The notes under the pieces were generated by a model. That model searched no databases, was not told the origin of the DNA, and saw only the letters and a program-made list of their open reading frames with translations. Positions 51,777-64,000 of a stretch of 64,000 nt of DNA are shown here, in pieces. A program made the translations under genes and the position numbers. The stretch's first letter is position 1. Every line of letters begins with the position of its first letter. The DNA comes from Palauibacter sp965207805. Its GTDB lineage: Bacteria > Gemmatimonadota > Gemmatimonadetes > Palauibacterales > Palauibacteraceae. The stretch is from contig OZ242312.1 in NCBI GenBank assembly GCA_965207805.1, forward strand, positions 2,046,001 through 2,110,000, given 5' to 3'.

Positions 51777-51996
51777 CGCCGACACCGCTCCCGATCTCTC
51801 GAAGGACGGCTGGCCCGAGAAGTTCGCCAAAGCGCCCGTCCGTCGGGGGCGTCCCCCAAAGGCGCGACCGAAGGTATCGACCACCATCCGGCTGTCCCAG
51901 GAGGTCATCGACCATTTTCGCGCTGGGGGTCGCGGCTGGCAGACGCGGATCGACCACGCCTTACGCGACTGGATCAAACAGCACGACGTCGGCTGA
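51739..51996 (+). CDS. brnA: BrnA-type antitoxin (orphan)
   Basis: An 85-residue DNA-binding antitoxin. The C-terminal half, PKVSTTIRLSQEVIDHFRAGGRGWQTRIDHALRDWI, is the BrnA ribbon-helix-helix consensus. In intact operons BrnA neutralises BrnT and represses its own promoter; here the toxin is truncated. ATG 51739 follows GAGGAGGGCC. It is likely a leftover of an addictive module. Confidence 0.85.
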   Translation: MNENDGSSARGLDADTAPDLSKDGWPEKFAKAPVRRGRPPKARPKVSTTIRLSQEVIDHFRAGGRGWQTRIDHALRDWIKQHDVG

Positions 51997-52126
51997 CGTT
52001 TGGGAGGGTCGATACGGGCAACCGATGCTGCCGGACACCGGGTTTCGCGAGGGTATCGGAGGGCAGGCTGACGTGATCGACTAGGTTCGCTTGCCCGTCC
52101 CGCGCAGCGCGACCACGTTTATTCCC

Positions 52127-53716
52127 ATGCGAAAGTTCAACACCGCGGGCCCGATCCGGCCCACGCTCGACTACCACATCCCGCCGCTGGACCGCCTCGC
52201 TCTGACCGAAGTGCTCGGCCTGGTCCGGGACGAGCGCTACTTCGTGCTGCACGCTCCCCGGCAAACCGGCAAGACGACAGCGCTGCTGGCGCTTCGCGAC
52301 CTTCTGAACGGCGGAAGTGAGGGCGACTACCGCTGCGCCTACATCAATGTCGAGCCCGCGCAGACGGCGCGGGAGAACGTGGGGCAAGCGATGGGGGCAA
52401 TCGCTTCTCAAATCGCCCGGGAAGCCAGATATGCGCTGAACGATCATGCCACGGCCGATACCGCGGACATGATGGACACCAATCGCCGGCCCCACGCCGT
52501 CTTGGGCACATTGCTGGAAACGTGGGCCAGGGCCGCCTCATCGCCGCTGGTCCTGCTGATCGACGAGATCGACGCGATGGTGGGCGATTCGCTGGTGTCG
52601 GTGCTGCGACAACTGCGGGCGGGCTACTCTCATCGTCCCTCCTGGTTTCCGCAGAGCGTGATTCTGTGCGGGGTGCGGGACGTGCGCGACTACCGGATTC
52701 ACGCGAGTTCCGAGAAGGAGGTGATCACCGGGGGAAGCGCCTTCAACATCAAGGCCAAATCGCTCCGTCTTGGCGATTTCACCCAGTCGGAAGTCGCGGA
52801 ACTGCTCGGACAGCACACCGAGGCGACCGGCCAGGAGTTCGCGCCGCAGGCGCTCAGGGCCGTGTGGGAGCAGACCCGCGGACAGCCTTGGTTGGTCAAC
52901 GCGCTCGCGCTGGAGATGTGCTTCTCGGCGGGGGTGCCGAGGGAGCCCCGGGAACCCTTCACGGCGAACGATGTCTTCGTCGCACGCGAGGCGCTGATCC
53001 TTCGGCGGGACACGCATCTTGACCAGTTGGCGGACAAGCTGCGCGAGCCCCGCGTGCGCCGGGTGATCGAGCCCCTGTTGGGTGGCGGGGACGCCGAGTA
53101 CAGTGACCGTGACTTCGAGTACGTGCGGGACCTCGGGCTGGTCGCGCCGGGCCGGACGCTGCGTGTGGCGAATCCCATCTACGGCGAGGTGCTGCCGCGC
53201 GAGTTGACCTCGGTGCTTCAGCACGAAATCTCGCCCCAGGAGACCGCATGGTACGTGCGCTCCGAGGGGAGTCTGGACATGGACGGCCTGCTTGCCGCCT
53301 TTCAGAAGTTCTTCCGGCAGAACTCCGAGCACTGGATCCGGCGCGCGCAGTACACGGAGGCCGGTCCGCAGTTGGTGCTTCAGGCGTTTCTGCACCGCGT
53401 CGTGAACGCCACGGGACGGATCGAGCGCGAGTACGCGCTGGGTAGCCGCCGGGTGGACCTGCTGGTCGTGTGGCCCCGGGACGGAGGACGGGAGGATCGG
53501 ATCGTCGTCGAGTGCAAGCTCGTAAAGGAAGGGCACTCCATGTCGCGGACGGTCGAGCAGGGACTCGAACAGACGAAGCGCTACATGGACATCAGCGGAA
53601 CGGACGCGGGTCATCTCGTCGTGTTCGACATGCGCCCAGGCAGAAGCTGGTCGGAGAGGATCTACCGGGAGGAGCGGGACCGGGGAGACGCCCGGATCAC
53701 GGTCTGGGGAGCCTGA
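52127..53716 (+). CDS. AAA-type ATPase with C-terminal PD-(D/E)XK-like nuclease domain
   Basis: A 529-residue protein. FVLHAPRQTGKTTALLAL is Walker A, VLLIDEIDAM Walker B, and further sensor blocks follow (VILCGVRD). The C-terminal ~130 residues have YALGSRRVDLLVVWP and RIVVECKL, the D...E-x-K core of restriction-like nucleases. The ATG at 52127 is preferred to a TTG frame 36 bases upstream because MRKFNTAGPIRP begins the conserved block. It has a small downstream partner. Defence or mobile-element function is inferred. Confidence 0.78.
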   Translation: MRKFNTAGPIRPTLDYHIPPLDRLALTEVLGLVRDERYFVLHAPRQTGKTTALLALRDLLNGGSEGDYRCAYINVEPAQTARENVGQAMGAIASQIAREARYALNDHATADTADMMDTNRRPHAVLGTLLETWARAASSPLVLLIDEIDAMVGDSLVSVLRQLRAGYSHRPSWFPQSVILCGVRDVRDYRIHASSEKEVITGGSAFNIKAKSLRLGDFTQSEVAELLGQHTEATGQEFAPQALRAVWEQTRGQPWLVNALALEMCFSAGVPREPREPFTANDVFVAREALILRRDTHLDQLADKLREPRVRRVIEPLLGGGDAEYSDRDFEYVRDLGLVAPGRTLRVANPIYGEVLPRELTSVLQHEISPQETAWYVRSEGSLDMDGLLAAFQKFFRQNSEHWIRRAQYTEAGPQLVLQAFLHRVVNATGRIEREYALGSRRVDLLVVWPRDGGREDRIVVECKLVKEGHSMSRTVEQGLEQTKRYMDISGTDAGHLVVFDMRPGRSWSERIYREERDRGDARITVWGA

Positions 53717-53727
53717 CGTGACATGGC

Positions 53728-54219
53728 ATGAGGGTTGAACACTGGAACGCGAACACGGCGTACTACCGCGAATCGGATTGCTCCGGCATGACCGACAGCA
53801 TGACGCGCGCGTACGGACTGCTGATCGCGGGGGCGGGCGCATTCGAGACCCCCGCGCCCTTGCGGCATCGGGACGATCCGTGGCGGCTGCACGTGCTCGC
53901 GCACGAGCACGGCCCGCGCGTCCTGAAGGCTCGCATCGTCGCCCCGGACGACCAGCCCGTCGCGGTGCTGGCGGTGGCGGAAGGCGGTGGCGACGGCCCG
54001 CGGCGCGCATGGCGCGAGACCGTGGCGGCAGTCCCTTGGATGAGCGCAGAACGCGGCCCGAGCGATTTCCTCGACCACCTGCCGGATCGCCCGTGGGTGA
54101 TTATGGGCTTGCTACCGGCGCTGGCCGTCCACGGCGAGGCCTTCGAATGGCTGGCGGAGCTTGAGCAGTGCATCGCGTGGGCTTTCCTGGAGAGCCTCCC
54201 GCCGATGGCAAGCGCCTGA
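53728..54219 (+). CDS. Hypothetical protein downstream of AAA-nuclease
   Basis: A 163-residue protein with no recognised domain: an N-terminal Met-rich start with two candidate ATGs (53728 and 53788), then Ala/Arg-rich helical segments (RAWRETVAAVPW, DRPWVIMGLLPALAVHGEAFEWLAELE). It follows the AAA-nuclease by 11 bases on the same strand, so a two-gene module is probable. It has no antisense rival. Confidence 0.5.
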   Translation: MRVEHWNANTAYYRESDCSGMTDSMTRAYGLLIAGAGAFETPAPLRHRDDPWRLHVLAHEHGPRVLKARIVAPDDQPVAVLAVAEGGGDGPRRAWRETVAAVPWMSAERGPSDFLDHLPDRPWVIMGLLPALAVHGEAFEWLAELEQCIAWAFLESLPPMASA

Positions 54220-54710
54220 AGCCGTCCGCCGAGGATTTGGCGTTTCGTCCTCGGCATTCGACGAACGGCCTCCCTCCGCCGCAACTCCTCGTCCTCGCCG
54301 GGGTCGAAGGACGAGCAAGACCTCAATGGAACCCCCAATAGACCCCAATAAGACCCCGGCTCACCAAGGGCCTCATTTTTCCTCCACGACTCCGGTCGAA
54401 CGTCTCGGCCGCGCCATGGCGTTCATCGGATACAGGGCCGCGAAGGCATAGAGGCGCGCAAATCGTACCGCTTGCTCTCCGAAAACGCGCGCGGGAATGC
54501 GAACTTCGCATTTCGATCGCATTTCCTGCTCCGGTTCCGCCGAGAAACGCGCGGATAATGGAAAAAGTGCGTCCACTGGCGCATCCGGAGCCCGCCCCCA
54601 CCCGCCGGGGTCGGCCCCCCGCCAGGTCGATTGGGGCTTCTGCAGCCGCATTCGCAGACGGCGAAGGCGGGTTCTGGCTACCGCACAGGTCGGAGTTGTC
54701 GCCGTCGGCA
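54220..54710. other. Intergenic region without supported gene
   Basis: About 490 bases between the AAA-nuclease operon and the minus-strand nuclease gene. Short overlapping open frames on both strands are rich in Arg/Ser and not protein-like. It includes AATGGAACCCCCAATAGACC-like imperfect short repeats near 54325-54355. I see no promoter or terminator I can defend. Confidence 0.5.
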
Positions 54711-55778
54711 TCAAGAGGCCGCCAGCCCGCCTCCCGATTCGTCCGCCATCCTCCGCTCGTGCGCGCGCCAAGCGTCTTCCACAGCCCTCACGAACTCAAT
54801 GAGGCGAGCCCTGCCGGCCTGCCATCCGTCCTCGTCGAGGCGGCAATACCACTGATTCGGAGCGCGACGGGTCGCAGGCGCGTTCGGCGGCTTCTCGGCT
54901 TGGAATGGAATCTCACCCTTCAGCCGCTCGAACTCGTCATGACACAGATCGACGGCCGCCGGATAGAACGTGATCCGTATCGTCCCCGGTTCGTCGATCG
55001 TCACCGCATGCGACCCGCGGACACCCACGTCGTCGGGCAGTGTGGTGTTCCGTTGCAAATAGGTGATGCCGGATTTCGTGTGGTATGTTCGGACGCTGTA
55101 GTCCAGTGACTCACGGGCATCCTTCCAGATCCCTGCCGCTCCGTGCTCGGCGGCCTTCCGATTCAGGTCGGAAGCCCGTGGAGGGCCGCCGGACGGCGGT
55201 CGAGGATCGTCGGCCGTTCTTACCTGCCTGGCCAACAGCATACCACCGCCGTGCGCGTAACCGTGGAAGGTGACCAGACTGATGTCGACACCCCTGTCCG
55301 CAAGGTAGGAGACCATTCGGTGGGCGCTCGTATCGAGCCCGAGGCCGACGAGGACCATCCGCACCGGCCAGATGGACTCTCCGCTCTGACTTCCATACCA
55401 ATCGTCGAAGTCTCCGATCTTCTCGATCCCGTCCTTGCCGGATCGTTCGGCCACAAGCGTTCCGATCTCCGAGTCCGGCAGGGTCTCCAAGTACGTGCAG
55501 TAGTCCAAGATCTGCGCGACGGCGGCCCTCGTGAGCCTCTCGCGCTTGAGCTCGAAGACCACCAGGCGACCGTCCTCGTCGATTCCGAGCAGGTCGATGA
55601 AACCGGTCTCGACCGGAACCTGTCTGCCGACCAGAGTGAGTCCACGCATCAGCATCTCGGGATTCGCAACCAAGACGGCTTCCAGCATCTCTTCCGTCTC
55701 CACCTTCTCGGTGAGATCGAGCCTGCTTCCGGCTTGCGAGGTGGGGTCGATCTGCCATATCCCGATGTCAGTCTTCAT
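54711..55778 (-). CDS. NucS/EndoMS-like (DUF91) nuclease domain protein
   Basis: A 355-residue protein. The N-terminal half carries MLEAVLVANPEMLMRGLTLVGRQVPVETGFIDLLGID, LVVFELKRERLTRAAVAQILDY, i.e. the D...E-x-K nuclease core of NucS-type endonucleases. The C-terminal ~150 residues are unmatched. Start ATG 55778. As a stand-alone island gene it could be a mismatch or restriction nuclease; function is not shown. Confidence 0.75.
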   Translation of the reverse strand: MKTDIGIWQIDPTSQAGSRLDLTEKVETEEMLEAVLVANPEMLMRGLTLVGRQVPVETGFIDLLGIDEDGRLVVFELKRERLTRAAVAQILDYCTYLETLPDSEIGTLVAERSGKDGIEKIGDFDDWYGSQSGESIWPVRMVLVGLGLDTSAHRMVSYLADRGVDISLVTFHGYAHGGGMLLARQVRTADDPRPPSGGPPRASDLNRKAAEHGAAGIWKDARESLDYSVRTYHTKSGITYLQRNTTLPDDVGVRGSHAVTIDEPGTIRITFYPAAVDLCHDEFERLKGEIPFQAEKPPNAPATRRAPNQWYCRLDEDGWQAGRARLIEFVRAVEDAWRAHERRMADESGGGLAAS

Positions 55779-55984
55779 TCGGTTCTCTCGAAGGCTCGGA
55801 GCAACCTGCGCGTCGTGTCGCGGTGGGCTCGGCTGTCTATAGGCGTCCCATAAGATAGCAGGGGGCAGGTAGGCGACGATCGTCTACCCCGGAGCCACCG
55901 CAACCCACAACTTTCGTGGGACGCCATCTCCATTCGAGGCCGGCCCGCGCCGCTGCGGTCCTTCCGCGCGGTCGCTGGTCGATG

Positions 55985-56236
55985 TCACGCCTCCGGCGGC
56001 TCGCGAAATGCGTCCTTCACGGCGCCGTGAACCGCCTCGCTTTCCCGTTGGGATGGTTCCGAATCCAAGTGTTTCGAGAGGCGCGCGGCCAGCGCTCCGT
56101 CGCCTTCGATCTTCACCAGAAAGAACATGACGCGCGCTTGCTCGAATACCCGCCCCATTGCGAATCCTTGCTCGAGTGCCTTGTCGACCCACTCTTGAAA
56201 CTCGCGGTCGGTTTCCTTCTGGCGTACCCCGTCCAT
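55985..56236 (-). CDS. Small hypothetical protein in the defence operon (83 aa)
   Basis: An 83-residue hydrophilic protein: MDGVRQKETDREFQEWVDKALEQGFAMGRVFEQARVMFFLVKIEG then DGALAARLSKHLDSE. Helical, Glu/Lys-rich, no family recognised. ATG at 56236 overlaps the stop of the upstream small gene (TGATG), so it is translated with it. Confidence 0.55.
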   Translation of the reverse strand: MDGVRQKETDREFQEWVDKALEQGFAMGRVFEQARVMFFLVKIEGDGALAARLSKHLDSEPSQRESEAVHGAVKDAFREPPEA

Positions 56237-56463
56237 CAGACCTCCGCCACTGCTGCGGGTAGCGTGCGTACCTCTTCCGGCATCCGAGCGGCGCGCAGAC
56301 TGCGAATCAGCTTGTCGGCGATTCCCGTCGTGTGCTTCCCCCAGCGTCGGTGGCCGAGCGTACAATGCACGACGTTGTCCGTGGCAACACTTATGTCGGC
56401 GTCGTAGGGTCGGGCGCAGGCTACGGCCAAATGTCGGATGGCGGGCGGATCGGTCAGTCCCAT
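56236..56463 (-). CDS. Small hypothetical protein in the defence operon (75 aa)
   Basis: A 75-residue protein starting at ATG 56463 (alternatively a TTG at 56472) with GAGG upstream: DPPAIRHLAVACARPYDADISVATDNVVHCTLGHRRWGKHTTG. No family recognised. It begins 15 bases after the TGA of the methyltransferase C-terminal segment and overlaps the next small gene, so all three are probably one transcript. Confidence 0.55.
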   Translation of the reverse strand: MGLTDPPAIRHLAVACARPYDADISVATDNVVHCTLGHRRWGKHTTGIADKLIRSLRAARMPEEVRTLPAAVAEV

Positions 56464-56478
56464 GAGTTGCAACCTCCT

Positions 56479-57210
56479 CTAAGTTCCGTTTCTTCCGTCC
56501 TCGCGGGGGAAAGGAGGGTGAAGATGGCTCAGCCCGTCGCTGCCTGGCCCTTCGCCAAGATCCGGGATCTCGCCACGCCGTAGCTGGTCGAATGCTTCCA
56601 ATACGTACCGCCGAGTCCGGTATTCTCCGAAGCGCCTCATCTCGTGCTGCTTGAGTGACGGGAACGAGGAACTCGGCGGCGGAGCGTCGAGGATCCACTC
56701 GACGTCGCTCCGATCCAGCCGGTACATGCGGGAGAAGATCGCGTCCAGTTCGCTCTGGAGCCGGTGCCGCCGCGCATCGTCCCAAGGGAATGGTTCTTCA
56801 GCCCAGCCGAGATCAGCGGCAAAGCCTTGGAGTTCGCGACCCGTATAGGTCAATTCCAACACGCGCGGGACCACTACTTCCACCCAGCGCCCACCGCAAC
56901 GGGCCTTTTCCAGGTACGCTTCCGGCGGCAGGACCGGAAGTTGCTTGACGATGAAGAAGTTCATGTTGACGCCCCCCACCGAGAACCGCGCTGCCCAGTC
57001 GAGGGGAATGGAGTTCATGTTTGCAGCCACGAGGGCGGCGGCGACCGCAGGCACCGTGTCGTAATCAACGACGGGAGCGCTATTGCCCACACCACCGGCC
57101 GAGAGGCCGGATGTAATCAGAGTACGCTCATTCGTCGCCGTTGTGATGCCGCGGAGCGCCTGAAGCCAAGCTCCGTGATCGATGTTGAGAAGCGGAGCCT
57201 TGTTGCTCAC
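56479..57210 (-). CDS. C-terminal segment of the phase-variable adenine methyltransferase (currently out of frame)
   Basis: A 243-codon open segment read in the frame one base downstream of the main methyltransferase. It opens without stop from the repeat tract (about 57430) and carries DHVWDWLVVFRDIARSTDQRTAIFSTI, LRGITTATNERTLIT, and a C-terminal VGGVNMNFFIVKQLPVLPP, the type of C-terminal block found in PglX/DrmMI-like methyltransferases. The GTG at 57210 is only a formal start. Loss of one AGCC unit or gain of two would fuse it to the N-terminal part. Confidence 0.7.
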   Translation of the reverse strand: MSNKAPLLNIDHGAWLQALRGITTATNERTLITSGLSAGGVGNSAPVVDYDTVPAVAAALVAANMNSIPLDWAARFSVGGVNMNFFIVKQLPVLPPEAYLEKARCGGRWVEVVVPRVLELTYTGRELQGFAADLGWAEEPFPWDDARRHRLQSELDAIFSRMYRLDRSDVEWILDAPPPSSSFPSLKQHEMRRFGEYRTRRYVLEAFDQLRRGEIPDLGEGPGSDGLSHLHPPFPREDGRNGT

Positions 57211-57337
57211 CGCGACGCCTCGGATGGTGGAGAAGATGGCAGTTCTCTGGTCTGTGGATCTCGCGATGTCCCTGAAGACGACGAGCCAGTCCCAAACATG
57301 ATCGTCGTTCCCGAATCGCTCAGCCCGATTGCCGGGA

Positions 57338-60847
<3,510 letters not shown>

Positions 60848-60849
60848 TT

Positions 60850-63804
60850 TCAGAGCGCGGCCATGGGCATGAGGACGTAAACGCCTATGGTGTCCACGGG
60901 CAGGGCCGGTACCACATCGTAGCGCTCACCCCGGATGTCGCTCGCATCGCGTATCCGGCGATGGTCCGCAAGCAGTTGCCGCGCACGATCCTGGGCGAGA
61001 CGCTCGAACGCCCGTTCGAGGGACGGGAGGGCGGCGAGGGCCTGCCGGATGAGGTGCGTCTTCTGCCCGTCGGCCATGTTGCGGCCCGGCTCCAGCGAGA
61101 GCAGCGACAGGGCATCGCCGTCGGACAGCAGCTCCGGTGCGGCCCCGCCACGTACGGCGACGCCAAGGCACTCCTCGGCGAGCAGCGATTTCACGGGCGC
61201 GCCTCCGTTCTCGCCGCGCCTCGCGATCCGCAGGTGGCTTCGCAGCCGGAGGAGGTAGAGGACCGTGCGAGTGTCGATCCCGCTCGCGAACGCAGCGCAC
61301 GCGCGGGTGCCGATCCGGGTTTCACCGTAATCGGGCGGGGGCTCCGCCACGTACGTCGTGCCTTCCGGAGAGAACCCGCGCCTCGGAGCCGAAGTCGGTG
61401 CCGGTGCATCCCGATCGAGGGCCTGCTCCGCCACATGGTCCGCAAGCACGGCAACGAGCGGATGGGCACGGTGTGTGATGACTGCGCCTCCCGGAGCGCC
61501 CTGGTCGAACGCGAGCTTCACGGTTTCCCTGAACCCGATGGCGGCGAGGCGATCCTGAAGCGTTTGCGGAAGGTGGCGCACGGGAAACCGCCAGTGGCCG
61601 TCGCGCCGGTCGAGCGGCGCGCCGAGGCGCTCCGCGGACTGGCGCACGAAGCGCTTCACGTCCTCCTGGCCTCCGAGGGCGGAGACGGCTCTCTCCCATT
61701 CCGGCCACACGTCGCCGGGCCGGAGCCGCCGCTGGGCGAACACGGTGCGCGACATCTTGTCCCTGGCCAGCGTCCAGGCGGCTTCGACCTCCTCTTCGGT
61801 CCGGCCGAGTTCGAGTTCCCCCTGATCGGTCCAGGAATCGGCCCGGGCGTGGAGGAGAACGGCACGCATGATCGCCTCGACGACCTTGTTGTTGTCGGCC
61901 GGCGTGGGCACCGAGACCCCGAGTTCCTTTCGGATCTTCTCGGCCTTGCGGACGATGACCCGGAGCACCGCGCCATCAACCGGATTATCCCGGCCGTAGA
62001 GCATGAGGGCGCGCACGACCGGGGAGGCCTGTCCGAACCGGTCCGCGCGGCCCTCGCGCTGCTCGTGCCGGGTCGGGTTCCACGTCAGGTCGTAGTGTAC
62101 GACGGCGTCGAAATGCTTCTGGAGGTTGACGCCCTCGGACAGGCAGTCCGTCGCCACCAGGACCGGGGTCGCGCCGTCGTCGAGTTCCCCGAGGGCGTCG
62201 ATCCGCTCCTCGCGCTGGTCGGGTGTGAGTTCGCCCGTCACCACGAGGATGTGCGGGCGGTTTCGCCGCTTCCCGCCGAGCGCGGCCCGCAGCTGTTCGC
62301 CCACGTAATGCGCCGTCGCGATGTAGCGGCAGAACACCACGGGCGAAAACCCGGCATCGACCAGACGCCGAACTTCGCCGTTCAGCACCTTGAGCTTGGG
62401 GTCCTTGCCGGGACCCCTGAGACCGTCGGCCTCGGCGATCAGTCTCCGCAGGGACTCGGTGCCCTCGCGGTCGTCCACCGTCCCCGCGGGCACACTCTCG
62501 CTGAGCCCGAGCGAGTCGTCGTCCGCCTCGTCCATGACCGTGTCGCGCGCGGCAAGGTCGAGATCGGCGAGTTGGCCCTCCTCCGTCTCCCCGGCGGCGG
62601 CCTCCAGCCTCGTTCTGAGCGCGAGCGAAGCCGCCGCCGGGCTCGAAGATGCGCACCGCAGCAGCGCGAGCGCCGCCCACCACGACATGCGCTGTTCGAG
62701 CTTCGTGCCCCCTTCCGCGCGCCGGACCATCTCCCTCGCATAGGCGAGCACATGCTGGAACAGCTGGCCCCATTCGCCGGTGAGCCGGTAGGTGGCTTCC
62801 CGGGTCTCGCGCACGGGAAAGCGTGTGTCGTCCCTCCACTCGGCGATGTCGCCGCGGCGGCGCTGGACGAAGTGCAGCGCGAGTTCCTCGCGGAGCGCCC
62901 GGCGCGCGTCGCCCTCGGGCGTGTCGGCCAGCCGCGCGAAACGCGGGTCCAGAAGGCCCAGCAGGTTGTGGAAGGCCGTGTCGTCGCCCGAGTGCGGGGT
63001 CGCGGTCAGGAGCACGATCCCCCTCGGCGGGCGCGCCTCGGCGAGTCCCTTGAGCAGTTGGTAGCGCTGGTGGCGGGTGTTCGTGTTCGCCCGCACGCAG
63101 GTGTGCGCCTCGTCGACGATCACGAACTCGGGACAGGCTCGGAGAAAGTCGCTGCGCCGCCGGTCCGACTTGATGTAGTCGAGCGAGACGACGGTGTGCG
63201 GATAGACCTCGAAGACGGACTCGTCCGGCCTGAGCCCCCGCTCCAGCCGCGTCGCCGTCCCGGTGCGGACGACCTCCGCGTCGATGGCGAACTTCTCGCC
63301 GAGTTCCGCCCGCCACTGGTCGCAGAGATGCGGCGGGCAGATGACCGTGAGCCGCTCGATCTCACCTCGGTCGAGAAGCTCGCGGGCGATGAGTCCGGCC
63401 TCGATCGTCTTGCCGATGCCCACGTCGTCGGCCACGAGTAGCCGGATGGGGTCGAGCTTGAGCGCCATGAGCAGCGGAACGAGCTGGTACGCGCGGGGCT
63501 CGACGTTCAGGTTGCCGAAGCTGCGGAACGGACCGGCCCCGGCCCGCAGTTTGAGGCGAAGCGCGTCGCGGAGCAGCAGCGCCGCCGCCAGGGAGCCGGG
63601 CGCGTCCGGGTCCGGCGGATCGAACGTGGCGGGCACGGGCCGCTCGGGTTCGAGTGGTAGATAGATGAGCGTGGCGTCGTCCTCGGCCCCGCCCAGCGGC
63701 CGGAGGCGCAGGAGGTCTTCGCCGGTCTCCGGCAGGACCACCCACTCGCGGCCCCGCACCCGGACCAGATCGCCCGGCTTGAACGCGAGCCCCGGATCCG
63801 TCAC
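60850..63804 (-). CDS. SNF2-type DEAD/DEAH helicase (DrmD/BrxHII-like)
   Basis: A 984-residue helicase. VADDVGIGKTIEAGLIAREL (Walker A), VIVDEAHTC (DEAH box), LLTATPHSG and, in the C-terminal half, QREGRADRFGQ (motif VI) define an SNF2/HepA-like ATPase. Such helicases accompany large adenine methyltransferases in DISARM class 1 (DrmD) and BREX type 3 (BrxHII). I chose the GTG at 63804; the extra 29 residues upstream are not conserved-looking. Its stop is 2 bases before the methyltransferase start. Confidence 0.85.
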   Translation of the reverse strand: MTDPGLAFKPGDLVRVRGREWVVLPETGEDLLRLRPLGGAEDDATLIYLPLEPERPVPATFDPPDPDAPGSLAAALLLRDALRLKLRAGAGPFRSFGNLNVEPRAYQLVPLLMALKLDPIRLLVADDVGIGKTIEAGLIARELLDRGEIERLTVICPPHLCDQWRAELGEKFAIDAEVVRTGTATRLERGLRPDESVFEVYPHTVVSLDYIKSDRRRSDFLRACPEFVIVDEAHTCVRANTNTRHQRYQLLKGLAEARPPRGIVLLTATPHSGDDTAFHNLLGLLDPRFARLADTPEGDARRALREELALHFVQRRRGDIAEWRDDTRFPVRETREATYRLTGEWGQLFQHVLAYAREMVRRAEGGTKLEQRMSWWAALALLRCASSSPAAASLALRTRLEAAAGETEEGQLADLDLAARDTVMDEADDDSLGLSESVPAGTVDDREGTESLRRLIAEADGLRGPGKDPKLKVLNGEVRRLVDAGFSPVVFCRYIATAHYVGEQLRAALGGKRRNRPHILVVTGELTPDQREERIDALGELDDGATPVLVATDCLSEGVNLQKHFDAVVHYDLTWNPTRHEQREGRADRFGQASPVVRALMLYGRDNPVDGAVLRVIVRKAEKIRKELGVSVPTPADNNKVVEAIMRAVLLHARADSWTDQGELELGRTEEEVEAAWTLARDKMSRTVFAQRRLRPGDVWPEWERAVSALGGQEDVKRFVRQSAERLGAPLDRRDGHWRFPVRHLPQTLQDRLAAIGFRETVKLAFDQGAPGGAVITHRAHPLVAVLADHVAEQALDRDAPAPTSAPRRGFSPEGTTYVAEPPPDYGETRIGTRACAAFASGIDTRTVLYLLRLRSHLRIARRGENGGAPVKSLLAEECLGVAVRGGAAPELLSDGDALSLLSLEPGRNMADGQKTHLIRQALAALPSLERAFERLAQDRARQLLADHRRIRDASDIRGERYDVVPALPVDTIGVYVLMPMAAL

Positions 63805-63824
63805 CGCGCGCCGCTCCGTTCCCG

Positions 63825-64000
63825 CTATCCGGCCGAGGAACCGGTGCCCGGTCCGAAGACCCAGGCGTATTCGCGCAGCACGGCTTCCCACTTCGTCCGG
63901 TCCGCTCCGAACCGCACGACCGTGTAGCCCGCGTCCTCCAGCCGGCGCGTCGTTTCCGCGTCCGCGCGCCGCCTGAGTTTTCCGTCATGGTGCGGTCCGT
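63825..64000 (-). CDS. C-terminal end of an upstream gene (5' part outside window)
   Basis: On the minus strand the frame reads from the window edge HHDGKLRRRADAETTRRLEDAG, YTVVRFGADRTKWEAVLREYAWVFG and stops at 63825. This resembles the DUF559/VSR-like tail of some helicases or endonucleases. It precedes the helicase start by about 20 bases, so it is part of the same operon. Family cannot be fixed from 57 residues. Confidence 0.6.
   Translation of the reverse strand, partial: GPHHDGKLRRRADAETTRRLEDAGYTVVRFGADRTKWEAVLREYAWVFGPGTGSSAG

Overview
The window is a single GC-rich bacterial chromosome segment, dense with short operons whose genes often overlap by ATGA, GTGA or TTGA. Gene content points to a diderm, aerobically respiring bacterium with lipopolysaccharide: an Mla lipid-transport set, LpxH, an LptE-like lipoprotein, an aa3-type oxidase, and selenocysteine machinery (selB plus tRNA-Sec). 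I suspect Gemmatimonadota from the gene combination and codon style, but this is an inference and not proven by any marker in the window.

Layout. 1-4.4 kb: end of metK, a BFN-domain protein, and a cobalamin riboswitch driving a BtuF-BtuC-BtuD-type importer. 4.6-16.9 kb: housekeeping genes (recO, selB, a PTS EIIA, tmRNA, greA, mlaD/F/E, ridA, tRNA-Sec, lpxH, a thioesterase, an lptE-like gene). 17-24.4 kb: a ten-gene Mrp-type cation/proton antiporter operon with three MrpD-like subunits. 24.4-29 kb: thioesterase, quinone-oxidoreductase-like protein, an Nramp relative lacking the metal motifs, and an acyl-CoA ligase, followed by hemC. 30-38 kb: an HmuY-like protein (minus strand), then a Mrp/NBP35 ATPase, a PCP_red protein, a ferredoxin, an ABC pair, a universal-stress/PCP_red protein and a radical SAM/SPASM/PCP_red protein. 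38-50.4 kb: a respiratory block with a bd-like membrane cytochrome, three c-type cytochromes (one fused to an ethylbenzene-dehydrogenase-like heme b domain), a cupredoxin lipoprotein, coxB-A-C-D, ctaB, membrane proteins and an rdgB-type pyrophosphatase.

50.5-64 kb is an accessory island. Its left edge is the 3' half of a tRNA-Pro gene, a typical integrase scar. Inside are a frameshifted PglZ (BREX) remnant, a truncated BrnT with an intact BrnA, an AAA ATPase with a nuclease-like C-terminus, a NucS-like nuclease, and a minus-strand defence operon: an unidentified 3' gene end, an SNF2-type helicase and a large N6-adenine methyltransferase.

The most striking feature is a tract of 19 tandem AGCC units in the methyltransferase gene at 57431-57506. 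In the present frame the protein stops about 30 residues after the tract. The conserved C-terminal segment lies open in the frame reached by losing one unit or gaining two. This is the signature of a phase-variable switch in a BREX/DISARM-like system.
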